Shown piece after piece: positions 1 through 11,289 of a stretch of 64,000 bases of DNA. This DNA comes from Megaleporinus macrocephalus. Lineage: Eukaryota; Chordata; Actinopteri; Characiformes; Anostomidae. The notes beneath the pieces were generated by a model, which was not told the DNA's origin, ran no database searches, and saw only the letters and a list, made by a program, of their open reading frames with translations. The stretch lies in assembly GCA_021613375.1 (NCBI GenBank), contig CM038716.1, forward strand, positions 11,944,774 to 12,008,773. Reading direction: 5' to 3'. Each line of letters opens with the position of its first letter. Within the stretch, counting starts at the first letter, position 1. The position numbers were made by a program, and so were the translations under genes.

Positions 1-740
1 TTAGACTCGCTTTGTTTACACAATACATTTATTGTCATTGATGATACCATCACAGATACAAATCTAATCCTGAGCATTTAATGGACACACAAATTCTGGC
101 AGTTGGTCCACACAACCTAACGTTTCTATAACAACGCCATCTAGGGTTTCTACACCAGCATTGCACCAAGAACTTTCCATCCTTTATTTTTTTTAAGACT
201 GTTTGTTCCTGTATAGTCACACGCAAAGCTGGTGCTACTGAGGTGCTGCAGTGCCCAACTGACAAGCCAAGCCAAGTGAAGTGTTTGTGCTTGGCGTCAA
301 CGGATGTGAGGCTGACCGCGTGAAGGACACTGCAGTCTGCTGATTGGGGCTCACGTCCATGACTAATCAGTTGTTATTGCGAGGAAATGTGTTTGTGGTT
401 ATTACGTTGTGGGTTTTTTTTCTCTGCCGGGCTGGTTCACTCGCTATCCTTGTGACGATCTAATCTCCGCCGTATAGACAACTTTCTTACAATGTAACCT
501 TGCTGAGGACCTTAAATGGCGGTTGCAGACGTAGTTCAGCCTGTTTTCAATCCTAAAACATTGATTCAGCATGCTATGAGGGACACAGTGCTATCAGTAT
601 TTTCTTAAATTTTACTCCAAGGTCTTCCTTTAGGCTGTATACCTTTCAGTTACCACACCTCCAACAGGCATCATGGAAACAACTTGGATTCACTTTGGAA
701 CTGAAGAATTGATTGATTGTCAATCTTTAAAATATGGTCT
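1..740. other. Single-copy sequence, no gene seen
   Basis: No tandem periodicity and no open frame with recognisable protein content. The only longer frame (50-265, minus) is cysteine- and arginine-rich without a family signature. Nothing further can be supported. Confidence 0.5.
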
Positions 741-741
741 A

Positions 742-1275
742 CACTGCAAACCTGGATAAGTTGATTGTACTTAAAGAGTTTGAGTGATTGTCTTAAAATA
801 TTGAAGTAATGCAAACTAGAGAAAATCTAATGGTTTGAGTAAAATCAACTTAAATATCAAATAGACTGGAAGTGATCATTTGAGTTGAATACAATGAAAT
901 CTAAATTGTTTGTACTTAAAATATTTAGTAAAATCAACCCTACTGACCATTTAATTCAACTCAAATTAAGTAGTGAAAACACAGTGAAAATAGAAAAAAC
1001 TTCAAAACCTTTACAAGCTCCACTAAACAACTCTAAACAAACTAAACAAACTAGTCTTGATTGAACTGACCAATGAGAATCTGGTGCTACAGGGGCGTGG
1101 TCTAAGCTAAAACCTGATGTTTGAAGTTTGTTCAGCTTAAAAATATTAGTGTACTCAGTTCTTCTTTCAAAATAGTAGAACATACTAAACATTTTAAGTA
1201 ATGAAATAAAACTTTAGTTTTTAAGCAATCAGTACACAAACTCTTTACACATAAACTGATTACAGGCTAACAGTG
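742..1275. mobile_element. MITE-like DNA transposon, family Z copy 1 (internally deleted)
   Basis: The segment begins CACTGCAAACCTGGATAAG and ends ...GGCTAACAGTG, so the ends are CACTG...CAGTG and form an imperfect inverted repeat of roughly 45 bp (both ends carry TAAAGAGTTTG when read inward). It is flanked by TA on both sides. It is the same family as 25823-26821, with about 90% or better matching by eye at both ends. About 470 bp present in the other copy (26041-26560) is missing here. No transposase is encoded, so it is a non-autonomous element. Superfamily is not assigned; a TA target would suit Tc1/mariner-like mobilisation, but that is inference. Confidence 0.65.
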
Positions 1276-3064
1276 TAACCTATATCTAGCTGAAGTCCAG
1301 TTGGCTATCCAATGGGTCAGGTCAGGACTGAGCTGAACTAAAGACCCAATGTACCAATTGGGTCTTCTCCAGACCGCAGGCCAAAATTTAAATCTTATAT
1401 CCATGTTTTATCCAGACCAATTTTTATTAACATGTGCCTGGGTTCAATTCTTCCTGTGTGGCATTTGTGTGGACGTTTGGACATTATGTCTAATTCATAT
1501 AACGAGGCAGACCTTTGGCCTAGGTTCTGAATTCTTAACCAATTCTTTGGACCATATAGAAGAAATCCCGACTAGACAATCCTCAAGCCTTTTGTTAATG
1601 AAATAAAAACCATTAGTAACGAATGGCTAAATAAATGAATGCAATACTTACAGAATTAAAATCCAATAAACGTGAATGTATGAAATAGAGATGAGGTCTT
1701 AAATTGGTGGGCTTTCTCTGAAGAGCCTAAGGGGTCTCCACTGTGGTGTAATCACCTTAAAAATTGATTTCTTCTTTAGGCATTTGGCTCTGTTGATGAA
1801 TGTATCCTGTCCTCAGAAAGGTCGTCTTGATTAGATGATGGATGAGCACCAACGTAATGTAAGCAAGTTCTGCTGGTCTTCAGTACTGTTGGTCTTCCTC
1901 TTGTTTCTTGCCCCCTTGCTCTCTCTATCTCTCTCACTATCTCTATCTCTGTTGTTGGCAGCTGGCGTTAGTTGTACGTGGGCCTGTACTGGTCTGTTGG
2001 GCCCTCGAGGCAGGCAGACAGACAGAAGAGCAAGGACGTGTGTTAAGTGCTCCGTGACAGTGAGAAGGAGAGCAGACAGGAATTCAAATAAAGCCGAGAA
2101 ACACTGTTTCTGGGCAAAGACACCATGTGGCCCCTCCTGCTTTCTGGCGTCCTCAGCAGCTCTGTCTGTGTTCTCAACACTTTCAGTCTCAGCAAATCGA
2201 TGCTTCCCTTCGAGTACAGTCGAGTGTGGGTGGCAGAGAATCTACAACCCTTTCCCCTGAAAGAGAGTAACCAATGCCTGAACCCCACTTCCGCCGCTGG
2301 GTCTACTGCATCTTCCCGTCGTACAGAGGGAGCGCGAGCAAAGAGAGCGAGAAAATTGAGAGGCAGGAGAGGCATATGAAGGTGGTGGTTGAGGGGCTAC
2401 GGGGCGGGGGGAGGATGAGTTCTCCCTTGCCTCGCCTTGCCCTTGTTCATGACCCCGTGGCTCCTGATGGATTTAGAGAAGTTCATGGCCAAGCACTGGA
2501 GCGTTTTGTCGGAGAGTGCAATGAGAGTGCACCGACTGCAGGGCTCTCAATCCGAGCGAAAGCGAGAGAGGGATGGAGAGAGCAAGGCGGAAGGGAAGCG
2601 AGGAGGCAAAGGAGTGCTGAAGAGGGAGAGCACAAAGGAGTAAAGAGATTGAGATGAATAAATAGCACGGCAGGAAGTGTGAGAGAGAGGGAGGGAGGGT
2701 GGCAAAGAAGAGGAACAGGAACGGAGTTTTTTTTTTTTTTGTTTGTTTGTTTGTTTTTTTTAATTCCTGTTTGGGTTCTCGCATGTAATCGGAAGGATTG
2801 AATAATGGATTTGAGCAGGTTGGCCAGTCATCATGTTGGGAATTCACAAACAAGTGTCGGTGCTCCTATTGTTCTTTATTTAAAAAGGGTTGAGATATTG
2901 GTTCTTGAAGATGAAAGCCGTAAACCTGGTTCATTTTGTTAGATCATTCAATTAAGGGTGGTCTGTCATGTCTTCAAGAAACCGTGCTTCCACTTTGCTG
3001 TAAATAGATTTATTGATAAAGAGGTTTATCCAGGTTTATAGCTTCCATTCTCCATTTGTCTCAG
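1276..3064. other. Mostly single-copy sequence with short simple repeats
   Basis: Contains a short CT-rich stretch (about 1917-1953) and a T/GTTT tract (about 2728-2760). 2270-2700 is purine-rich and yields several overlapping frames (for example 2437-2643 plus) whose Arg/Glu/Lys/Gly-rich content follows the base composition rather than a protein family. No gene recognised. Confidence 0.45.
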
Positions 3065-4690
3065 TGTACTAAAGACCCCACATCCTCTAGTGTTGGGTTT
3101 TCATGACTTGATCTCCATTTGACATGGGCATTCAAGAGCCCACGTACACCTGTGTTGAGTTTTTAAGATACTGTTTCTATATGACATGGATATTCAAGAC
3201 CTTACATGCACCAATGTTGGGTTTTTATGACTTGGTCTCTATTTGACAGGGTCATTCAAGAACCCACATAGTCCTGTGTTGGGTTTTTAAAATACTGTCT
3301 CTATATGATGTGATAATTCAAGACCCCACCTCCACTTGTGTTGGATTTTCATGACTTGGTCTCTAATTGACATGGGCATTCAAGACCTCACGCCCACTAG
3401 TGTTGGGTTTTCATGACTTGATCTCAATTTGACATAGGCATTCAAGAGTCCACGTACACCTGTGTTGGGTTTTCAAGGCTTGGTCTCCGTTTGATGTGAT
3501 AATTCCAGACCCCACCTCCACTTGTGTTGGGTTTTTGAGACTTGATCCACATTTGACATGGTGCATTTAAGACTGACCTCCACTCGCGCTGGGTTTTCAT
3601 GACTTGATCTCCATTTGGCATGGGAATTCAAAAGTCCACGTACACCTGTGTTGGGTTTTTAAGATGCTGTCCCATATGACATGGACATTCAAGACCTCAT
3701 GCCCACTAGTGTTGAGTTTTCAAGACTTGATCTCCGTTTGAAATGGGCATTCAAGAGCCCACATACACCTATGTTTGTTTTTTAAGACACTGTCGCCATA
3801 TGACATGGACATTCAAGACCTCACGCCCACTAGTGTTGGGTTTTCATGACTTGATCTCCATTTGGCATGGGCGTTCAAGAGTCCACGTACACCTGTGTTG
3901 AGTTTTTAAGATACTATCTCTATATGACATGGCCATTCAAGACCTCAAATCCACTAATGCTGTGTTTTTCAAATCTCTGACTCTATTTGACATGGTCATT
4001 TAAGACTCCATGTCCACTAGTGTTGAGTTTTCAAGACCTAATCTCCATTTGACATGGTGCATTTAGGACCCTACGTCCACTAGTGTTGGGGTTTTGGGAC
4101 TTGGTCTCCATTTGACATGGCCATTCAAGACCTCACCTTAACTCTTGTTGGTTTTTTGGGACTTAATAACCATTTGACATGGCCATTCAAGACCCCACCT
4201 CCACTAGTGTTGGGTTTTTGGGACTTGATCCCCAATTGACATGGTGCTTTTAAGACCCACCTCCACTCATGCTGTGTGTTTATGACATGATCTCTATTTG
4301 ACAGGGTCATTCAAGAGCCCACTTACACCTGTGTTGGGTTTTTAACACACTGTCTCCGTATGACATGGCCATTCAAGACCTCACGTCCACTAGTGTTGGG
4401 TTTTTGTGACTTGGTCTCTATTTGACAGCGTCATTTAAGAGTCTACTTACACCTGTGTTTGATTTTTAACACATATGGTGCATTGAAGACCCTACCTCCA
4501 CTGGTGTTGGGTATTCAAGACTCTGACTCCATTTGACATGGCCATTCAAGACCTTATGTCCACTAGTGTTGAGTTTTTAGAACTTGATCCCCATTTGACA
4601 TGGTCATTCATGAGCCCACCTCCACTTTTCAAGATCTTCTTAACATCGATATTCCAGACAGTGCCTCCACTTGATGTGGGTTTGGACGGC
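3065..4690. repeat. ~60-bp minisatellite, ~27 diverged copies
   Basis: The unit is about 60-61 bp and centres on GTGTTGGGTTTT...ACTTG..CTCCATTTGACATGG..ATTCAAGA. Two subtypes recur: one with CCCACTAGTGTTGGGTTTTC and one with CACCTGTGTTGGGTTTTTAA followed by ATACTGTCTCTATATGACATGG. They partly alternate, suggesting an older ~120-bp dimer phase. Copies are diverged (about 10-25% by eye), so the array looks old. The last units (4561-4690) degenerate into flanking DNA. Minus-strand frames here are repeat by-products. Confidence 0.9.
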
Positions 4691-5085
4691 ATTGATATCC
4701 AATAAAGCGGAGAAACTCTTGGCGTCCGTTTCTTCTGCAGTCGTGCTTGAATCTCGAGTGTCTGAGCTAAGACTGGACCACACAGGGACAAGTAGCGATA
4801 AATCAATTTCTCATTAGTGAGCTGGGTTTCTCTGGGTTTGTATGATAATAGAAAGCAGATTCTGCAGCCTGGCATGACACAGTCATACAAAAACTTGGCT
4901 TTGAATAGATTGACAGATTGAGTTCTAAATAATAAATGAATAAACAGACAAACACGTAGAAACCTATTCACACCTCAATGCGCGAAAGCCTACTTTAGCC
5001 ACTCCAGCTGCCTCTGATCTCTCCCTCTTTCTGCCTTTGTACTGGGGCTTGAGGAATTGATTAGTTGGATTCAGCAGTCTCTGCC

Positions 5086-5166
<81 letters not shown>

Positions 5167-5982
5167 GCTCTCTCTCACTTATTGTCCTTCAAACATCCTC
5201 GTTAATGTTGAAAGAGAGCCAGGAGTCCTTTAGGAATGGCTAAGAAAAGGTTCTACTGATTTGTACAAATTATTCTTTGATTTGTGTGGTCCAGGGTTCA
5301 GGTGGTCACCCCATGCCCACTCGCCGCCAGGCAAGTATGTGGACAGGACGCTGGCATTTCTCCGCCAGACTTTGGGTCAGCTGCCAGGCGGATGCTGTCA
5401 CTCTCTGCAATTCACTCCCCAGCAGGTCCTGACAGAGGCAGCTCTCTTTAATTGGACCTGAGGCCATATGGGGTTGGTGGGTAGGGGGTAGGGGGATGAG
5501 TTCTGGTACTGCTGATGCTAAAACCCAGGTTATACTTTCTTTCTCCAGCCAGTTAAAGTTTGGACCCAGAACTTTTTCTTTCCCATGACTATTGAGGAGT
5601 AGAGAAATGCTGACTGTATTTAGTTTAAAACAAGATATCAGGGTTATCGTGGCGATGGAGAGAGAGAGAGAGCGAAAGAGAGAGAGAGAGAGAGAGAGGG
5701 AGTTACTGTGTTGCTATTATTGCTAATGTATTTTGGGAACATGCTGAGTTCAAATTATTGATGCAGTCCTTGAGGAGCTTAGAGGAGATAAGAAACTGCC
5801 ACCGGCAAGTAGCTTCAGAAGATCACAGAGCTCAGTGGTTGCCGCGCGAATAAGGAGCGTAAACTTTCCAGCTGGTTCAAGTGGCCAATAAATTTTATGA
5901 CTCATTTTAATAGAGGATGAGGCAAACATCCTGTTTACACTCCTAATCATTTGAGACTTCAACTCACTGTAGTTGTTTTTTA

Positions 5983-5986
<4 letters not shown>
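4691..5986. other. Single-copy stretch with (CT)n and (GA)n tracts
   Basis: (CT)n lies at about 5089-5177 and (GA)n at about 5657-5700, opposite orientations on the same strand 480 bp apart, so the two tracts could pair. 5261-5461 has an open frame without recognisable family content. 5755-5970 is non-repetitive and carries AT-rich homeodomain/Cdx-like words (AATAAATTTTATGACTC), so it is a fair candidate for conserved non-coding DNA, though this is inference only. Confidence 0.5.

Positions 5987-6013
<27 letters not shown>
5987..6013. repeat. (TA)n microsatellite
   Basis: Uninterrupted TA dinucleotides directly abutting the start of a dispersed repeat of family Y. Confidence 0.95.
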
Positions 6014-6020
<7 letters not shown>

Positions 6021-6838
6021 CTGTGCAAAGGTTTGGGGAGGCACTCTGGGACATTATTATATGTGAAAAGCTACTAGTTTTTTATTTACTCAGCAAAACA
6101 CGTCATTATTTAAATATTCAAACAGTATTAAGTAGTGCTTTTACATGCATCAGTGGGACGACTTGTGCGGCGAAGATTTAAAAACAAATTATAATATACA
6201 AATGACATTGCAAAGCATAATAAACATTTAATATACTGTACATATTTATCAGTGGGGAGCTCTCAGAGACCTCCAGGCCTTGAGAAAAGAAAAATTCCTG
6301 TTAAATAAAGAAACACATGTCTGTAATTATATGTTCTGTATTGTAATAATCCTCCTAAGACGATTGGTTGGAAAGAAAACGGTTCAATTCCAGAAACAAC
6401 CAATAGAACGTTATTGGCTTTTTATATTTGGTGTCTATATATACATACTACTGTACAGACGTTTGAAGCTCTTTAGGAACGTTATTATATATAAAAAGCT
6501 GTTTTTCCAGACAGAAAGCTTTTATTTACTTAGTAAACACTTTATTATTAAATATTAATCAGTATTAATAAGAGTAAGTAGTGCTTTTCCATATGTCAGT
6601 GTGTTTATTTAACCCTTTCCAAGCTTCTCTAATCTAATTCATCTAATACCTGCTTTGACTGCTCAGTACTTCATTAAGCTAAATCAAGATTGCTGGTGAA
6701 GGAACTGAACACATTCATACAATGTCTGGGTCGTCCAGGAGAAATCTGGAACCTAACTTTGTTCTTCAAACTGGAGCTCAAGATATGATCTACTTCTCTC
6801 ACAATAACATATTGATGATACTTTGTATTCGTTTGAAG
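6014..6838 (+). mobile_element. Dispersed repeat family Y, longest copy (composite)
   Basis: Begins TACTGTGCAAAGGTTTGGGG after a TA tract and ends around AACATATTGATGATACTTTG. Shorter copies are at 13592-13909, 28811-29298 and 30931-31196; shared words include CCCTTTCCAAGCTTCTC and TCCAGGAGAAATCTGGAACC. This copy contains its own head twice: 6014-6160 and 6445-6600 are both TACTGT.CA...TTTG..G followed by GTTATTATAT.T.AAAAGCT and a TTTATTTACT(T/C)AG stretch. No transposase frame is seen. It is a non-autonomous element or a nested insertion. Confidence 0.7.
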
Positions 6839-7084
6839 TCGAATACAAGTCGAATATTCGTTTTAAAGTCGTTTGTAAATGTAAGAGTAATCCGACCCAC
6901 TCTATCTATAGCTATTGCCAATAGAAATAATGGACGTTGTGTTTCCAGGACAAAGAAGAAAGGACCATCCAGCATGTTACCAGCATAAAGTTCTAAATCC
7001 AGTCTCTGTCATAGTGGAAGTGGTGGGTGAGTGGTTGGTGGGTGAGTGGGTGGTATTACTAGATAACATGGATCTGTGAAATCT
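6839..7084. other. Single-copy stretch
   Basis: No gene. A small GGTGGGTGAGTG-type repetition lies at about 7020-7052. Confidence 0.45.
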
Positions 7085-7320
7085 CCACATTTTGAAGCAA
7101 CATATACTCTCCAAAGAAATCCCATATGGCGACTTCACTTTAATGTACTTTTAATGTAAGTCAATAGAACCAGAATTATTTCCAATTTACTTTTAAAGCA
7201 TTGCTATTGGTCCGCTCCTCGTGAACAGTGTTCAAATGATGCAAAATAAAAAGAATTAATAAAAAAAGCTATAAAGACCAAGGCGTTTCTTTGGATGGCG
7301 ATGATATGCAGCCTTCTAGA
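7085..7320 (+). mobile_element. MITE-like family X, copy 1 (diverged)
   Basis: Matches the family core (TAATGTAAGTCAATAGAACC, then CTATTGGTCC) and ends in CTTTGGATGGCGATGATATG, an inverted version of the family head. Diverged and missing part of the middle. Confidence 0.6.
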
Positions 7321-8594
7321 CGCCGTCTTTTTCGACGCATGGTTATGTAACAGAGACTGCAGGTGACTTGCAGTCCAGAACCCTCGGTGGCTGAAAATGC
7401 GTCCTATTGAGCTTTTAAAAAGATAACAACCAAAGCTTTAAATGCTTGCACCTCTGAAGACCTGCATTTGCTGTGAACCTGAAGGTGATGTAACCCAATG
7501 GCGTCCCGAAGTTGGCCAGAGTTTGCACGCCTAGGTACGAGATTCAGGTCCAGCTACGCCCTTTTGGAAAGGGTTGCGTCAGAACGCTGAAGCTCTTTGT
7601 CTTGCCAAGATCTAGACTGGACTACATGCTGAGTGTGTGGACGAGCGAGTGTCAGGGGAGCTTGGGGAGATATTCTGGGGTATTTGGGCCGGTCGCTTGG
7701 TGGGGGCGAGAGTTTTGAGAGAGTTTTTATTTAATCAGATGTATTGAAGGCATCTCCCTCTCTCCTGCTTTCTTCTTTTCTGGGTCAGCGCCGCTACGCC
7801 GTCGAGCGGAAGCTGACGCCACGGTGGCGGGTGTGGCTTGGTTCCCATGGCTACGCTAAGCCTGTCGCCACGGTGCCGAGCGCGGGGCCCGGGCCGTGTT
7901 TACTGCCGGAGCAGCAGGAAGGCCGTGGAAGGTTTTCCCCGTGGGGCGCTCTGCCTGAAAGTAGGCCAGCGCTTCGCAATTCAAGCATCTGATCCTGGCG
8001 GAGCCCTCCGACTCCAGAGCCAAGCCTAAGAGCATCCCTGTCACTATCGATTATATGAGTAGTATTAGTGGTCCATTGATGATATTGAGGAGTTGGAATC
8101 ACTAAATCAAGGAGAAACCTCACTTCACTTGCTCTTTTCTTTCTATCCAGTCTTTCTGCCAGCCTCCGACGAGAGACTGATGAGGGGAAAATGGATGCGA
8201 GGAAGTGAGGATGAAAGCACGAGTGAGTGTGATGCACTCAGGCGAACGCATTACCTCCCGTATGCCTCCCATCTAGCTGCAGGATTCACGCACATATAGA
8301 GACGCACGCAAATCCCGGCCCTGAGGAGGTGTAAACAAAGGCTGGCGAGGGTTTAGGCCACAGGCTCAGTGCCTGCTGGAAGATATCGAGACCCTTAGTC
8401 TCAGCAAAATGCCTCCGCTTGGCCTGCAGCGTAAACACACGGGCGTCTGTGCGAGGATCGCAAGCAGCGTTTCAGGGCTGCGACCGCGCCGGCATAAAAC
8501 GGGCAGCACAGCTGCAGCAGTCCGCTCATGAAGAGAGAGTTTAGCTGCAATACAAGCACTGAAAGCACTTCCTAGAATCAAATACTCAGGAGGC
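7321..8594. other. GC-rich single-copy sequence, no confirmed gene
   Basis: 7780-8030 is CpG- and GC-rich with overlapping frames on both strands (7744-7992 plus, 7851-8237 minus). None shows a recognisable domain, and the frames overlap on opposite strands as expected from GC-rich non-coding DNA. It could be a CpG island or an unrecognised exon; I cannot decide. Confidence 0.4.
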
Positions 8595-9312
8595 ATTATA
8601 AAGGGGTAATGTAGCATACATAACAATATAGCATACATAACAATGAGCATACAATATAGGATACATAACAATGAGCATACACTGTAAGGATACATAATGA
8701 TACAATATAGGATTCATAATCATACAATATAGGATACATTAGCATACAATATAGCATACATAATGAGCATACAATATAGGATTCATAAGCATACAATACA
8801 GGATACATAACAATGAACATACAATACAGGATACATAACAATGAACATACAATACAGGATACATAACAATAAGCATACAATATAGGATACATAATGAACA
8901 TATGGGATACATAACAATGGACATATAGGACACATAACAATGAACATACAATATAGGATACATAACAATGAACATACAATATAGGATACATAACAATGAA
9001 CATACAATATAGGATACATAAAAATGAATATACAATATAGGATAAATAACAATGAATATACAATATAGGATACATAACAATGAACATACAATATAGGATA
9101 CATAAAAATGAATATACAATATAGGATACATAACAGTGAACATATTATGTAGGATACATAAGCATACAATATAGGATACATAACAATGAACATATGGTAT
9201 ACATAACAATAACCATATAATATAGGATATATGAGCACACAATATAGGATACATAACAATGAATATACAATATAGGATACATAACAATGAACATATAGGA
9301 TACATAACAATG
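8595..9312. repeat. 28-bp minisatellite, ~25 copies
   Basis: Unit TGAACATACAATATAGGATA plus CATAACAA (28 bp), with shorter variants of 14-24 bp near the left edge. The period is not a multiple of 3, so three minus-strand frames stay open by cycling and give Met/Tyr/Cys/Ile-rich pseudo-proteins at 8596-9310. These are not genes. Confidence 0.93.
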
Positions 9313-9735
9313 TATACTCTTGTATAACTGCTCCTAAGTAGGTATAATTACGTCTTGAAGTTTTTAAAATACATTATAAAATGTTTATAAAAGTGTAATA
9401 TAGGATGCATAATGAGCATATACTTGTATAATTTTTCCTAAGTAGGTAAAATTGTCTTAAAGTGAATTTAAGTGAAAGACATTATATATGTTTATAAAGG
9501 TGTAATATAGGATACATAAGCATACAATATAGCCTACATAGAAATTAGCATAGGCTATTTTATATGGTATGTAACAATAAGCATAAGCTTGTATAACTGC
9601 TCATTAGTAGGTATAATTACATCATGAAATGAGTTTCATAAAACATGCATAATAGTACCTGTTTATTAACGTGTAATATAGCATACATAACAAAGAGCAT
9701 AAGCGTGTGTAACTGCTCCTAACTGCTTATTCCAA
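9313..9735. repeat. Diverged long-unit relatives of the 28-bp repeat
   Basis: Three diverged copies of a ~130-200-bp unit that includes GTGTAATATAGGATACATAA, ATAAGCATA, CTTGTATAACTGCTCCTAAG and TAGGTATAATTAC. The 28-bp array next door corresponds to the GATACATAACAATGA part of this longer unit. Confidence 0.7.
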
Positions 9736-9756
9736 GCGTTATGAGGTGTCACATAC

Positions 9757-9988
9757 ATGCATCTCCAAAACGGCAACTTTACAGGAGAGGCCAAAAACTG
9801 TCTTCACTTTCTATGTAGGTCCATGGAACCAGAATTATTGCCAAGCTATTTTGGAGCCTTTCTATTGGTCCATTCATCATGAAACTTTCACACACTGTCA
9901 ATGGCAGCTCTCGTGTTCAAATCAAGTAGAAAAATCAAAAATTATTTTTTGATTGGACAACCACGATATGCTGCATAACACCTTATAA
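9757..9988 (+). mobile_element. MITE-like family X, copy 2 (near full length)
   Basis: Runs from CATCTCCAAAACGGCAACTT through GGAACCAGAATTATTGCC and CTATTGGTCCATTCATCATG to TTTTTTGATTGGACAACC then ACGATATG. The end is the reverse complement of the family head seen at 17111 (GTCGCTGTCCAATGAAAAA), showing terminal inverted repeats. No coding capacity. Confidence 0.75.
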
Positions 9989-10667
9989 ATGCAGGTATAA
10001 ATACAGGCTTCATAAAAAGTGTGGCTGAAGAGCCTGTAGGCGAGCACGGTCTGCAGAAATGAGGAAGCAGCATTAATAATGTGGCCTATTATCATATTAT
10101 ACATGTGTTACTGTGTAACTACTGCATTATTAATCTTTAATAGCCCGTATATTAATGCAGCAATGCTTTATTCCAAGAGTTATGATAGAGTTGATGTGCC
10201 TAATCCACAGCCTGGTGAACATCCCATTATTATTTGTGTATGAGGGCCAGAGAGAGCGTGTTGCTTGTGTAATTAAAGAACAGCTACGACTAAATTGCGA
10301 TGAAAGATCTTGCACGCTGCGGCGACTGAGTGAGAGATCACTGCTGCATGTCAGCGGGGACTTAATAAATCACAAGCCCCGCCCCACAACATGCTCCCCC
10401 ACTCGCACACACACACCAGATGCCGACGCTCGAGCTCTGGATAGTCATGTGTGAACGCGTGAACGCATGAATAATCTTTGATCACCATGGTTTCCGCTAC
10501 GGTTGCTCTTGTGCGAGGAAACAGTTAACGTGTTAATCATGTGCTGGAGGAAGCGAGGTTGTTGGGTAATCAGTCCTCTTGAACCCATTTCTAGGAACCA
10601 GGCGTCCGGAAAAGGTGGGACATGGTCCGTTCATTCGCATGATCTTTCAGAACAAAGAGGAGGTTGC
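9989..10667. other. Single-copy sequence
   Basis: Non-repetitive; no recognisable gene. 10155-10454 is open but without a protein signature. Confidence 0.45.
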
Positions 10668-10669
10668 CT

Positions 10670-10737
10670 GTGGTTTCACTGTGGTTTCACTGTGGTTTCA
10701 CTGTGGTTTCACTTTGGTTTCACTGAGGTTTCACTGG
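10670..10737. repeat. 11-bp tandem repeat, ~6 copies
   Basis: Unit GTGGTTTCACT repeated about six times with single-base changes in the last two units. Confidence 0.9.
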
Positions 10738-11289
10738 TGAAGACAAACCAAAACAAATTTGGACGTCTATTATGGTCTGTATAAATAGTAACTATATTAT
10801 TATATAGTTTCTTTCTGCCAGATCTTTACCGGATGCACAGATTCTGGAAAACTATCGATTTCTTTGGGAAATGGAATGCAAATGGAATGCAAAAGTTCAC
10901 ACCAATCTACTGAACTTCTGCTCACTGAACACTCAGGACTCATGGACTTCTCTAGTTTATACATGATCTTTCCTTTTAATTACACTTAATATTGGTTTGG
11001 CATCTTGGTCATCGTCTGAGTCTCCTCTTCGATATTCGAGCCATTTATTTTTAATAAGTGACCGATCTGTGTCATACAGACATTTTCATTGTTGATCAGA
11101 CCATCTGAGGCCATCTGAGGCCCTGAGAACTCAGCTGTGTTTTCAGGGACTCAAGCCAAGCCAGCTTACAATATCTCAAACCAGCATCTTCATCCATACT
11201 GGATGGTGGATTGGCAAAGGCACTAGTTTCAGTGCATTTCCATGTAAAATATATTGACCCAAAGCACAATAAAAGGAAATGGGCCAAAT
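10738..11289. other. Single-copy sequence
   Basis: No repeat and no gene recognised. Confidence 0.45.

Noticed and set aside
7744..8237. GC-rich overlapping frames as a gene
   Set aside because: Open on both strands without domain content; likely due to high GC and few stop codons.
8595..9312. CRISPR-like array of ~28-bp repeats
   Set aside because: Units are directly adjacent with no unique spacers, and the window is a vertebrate genome.
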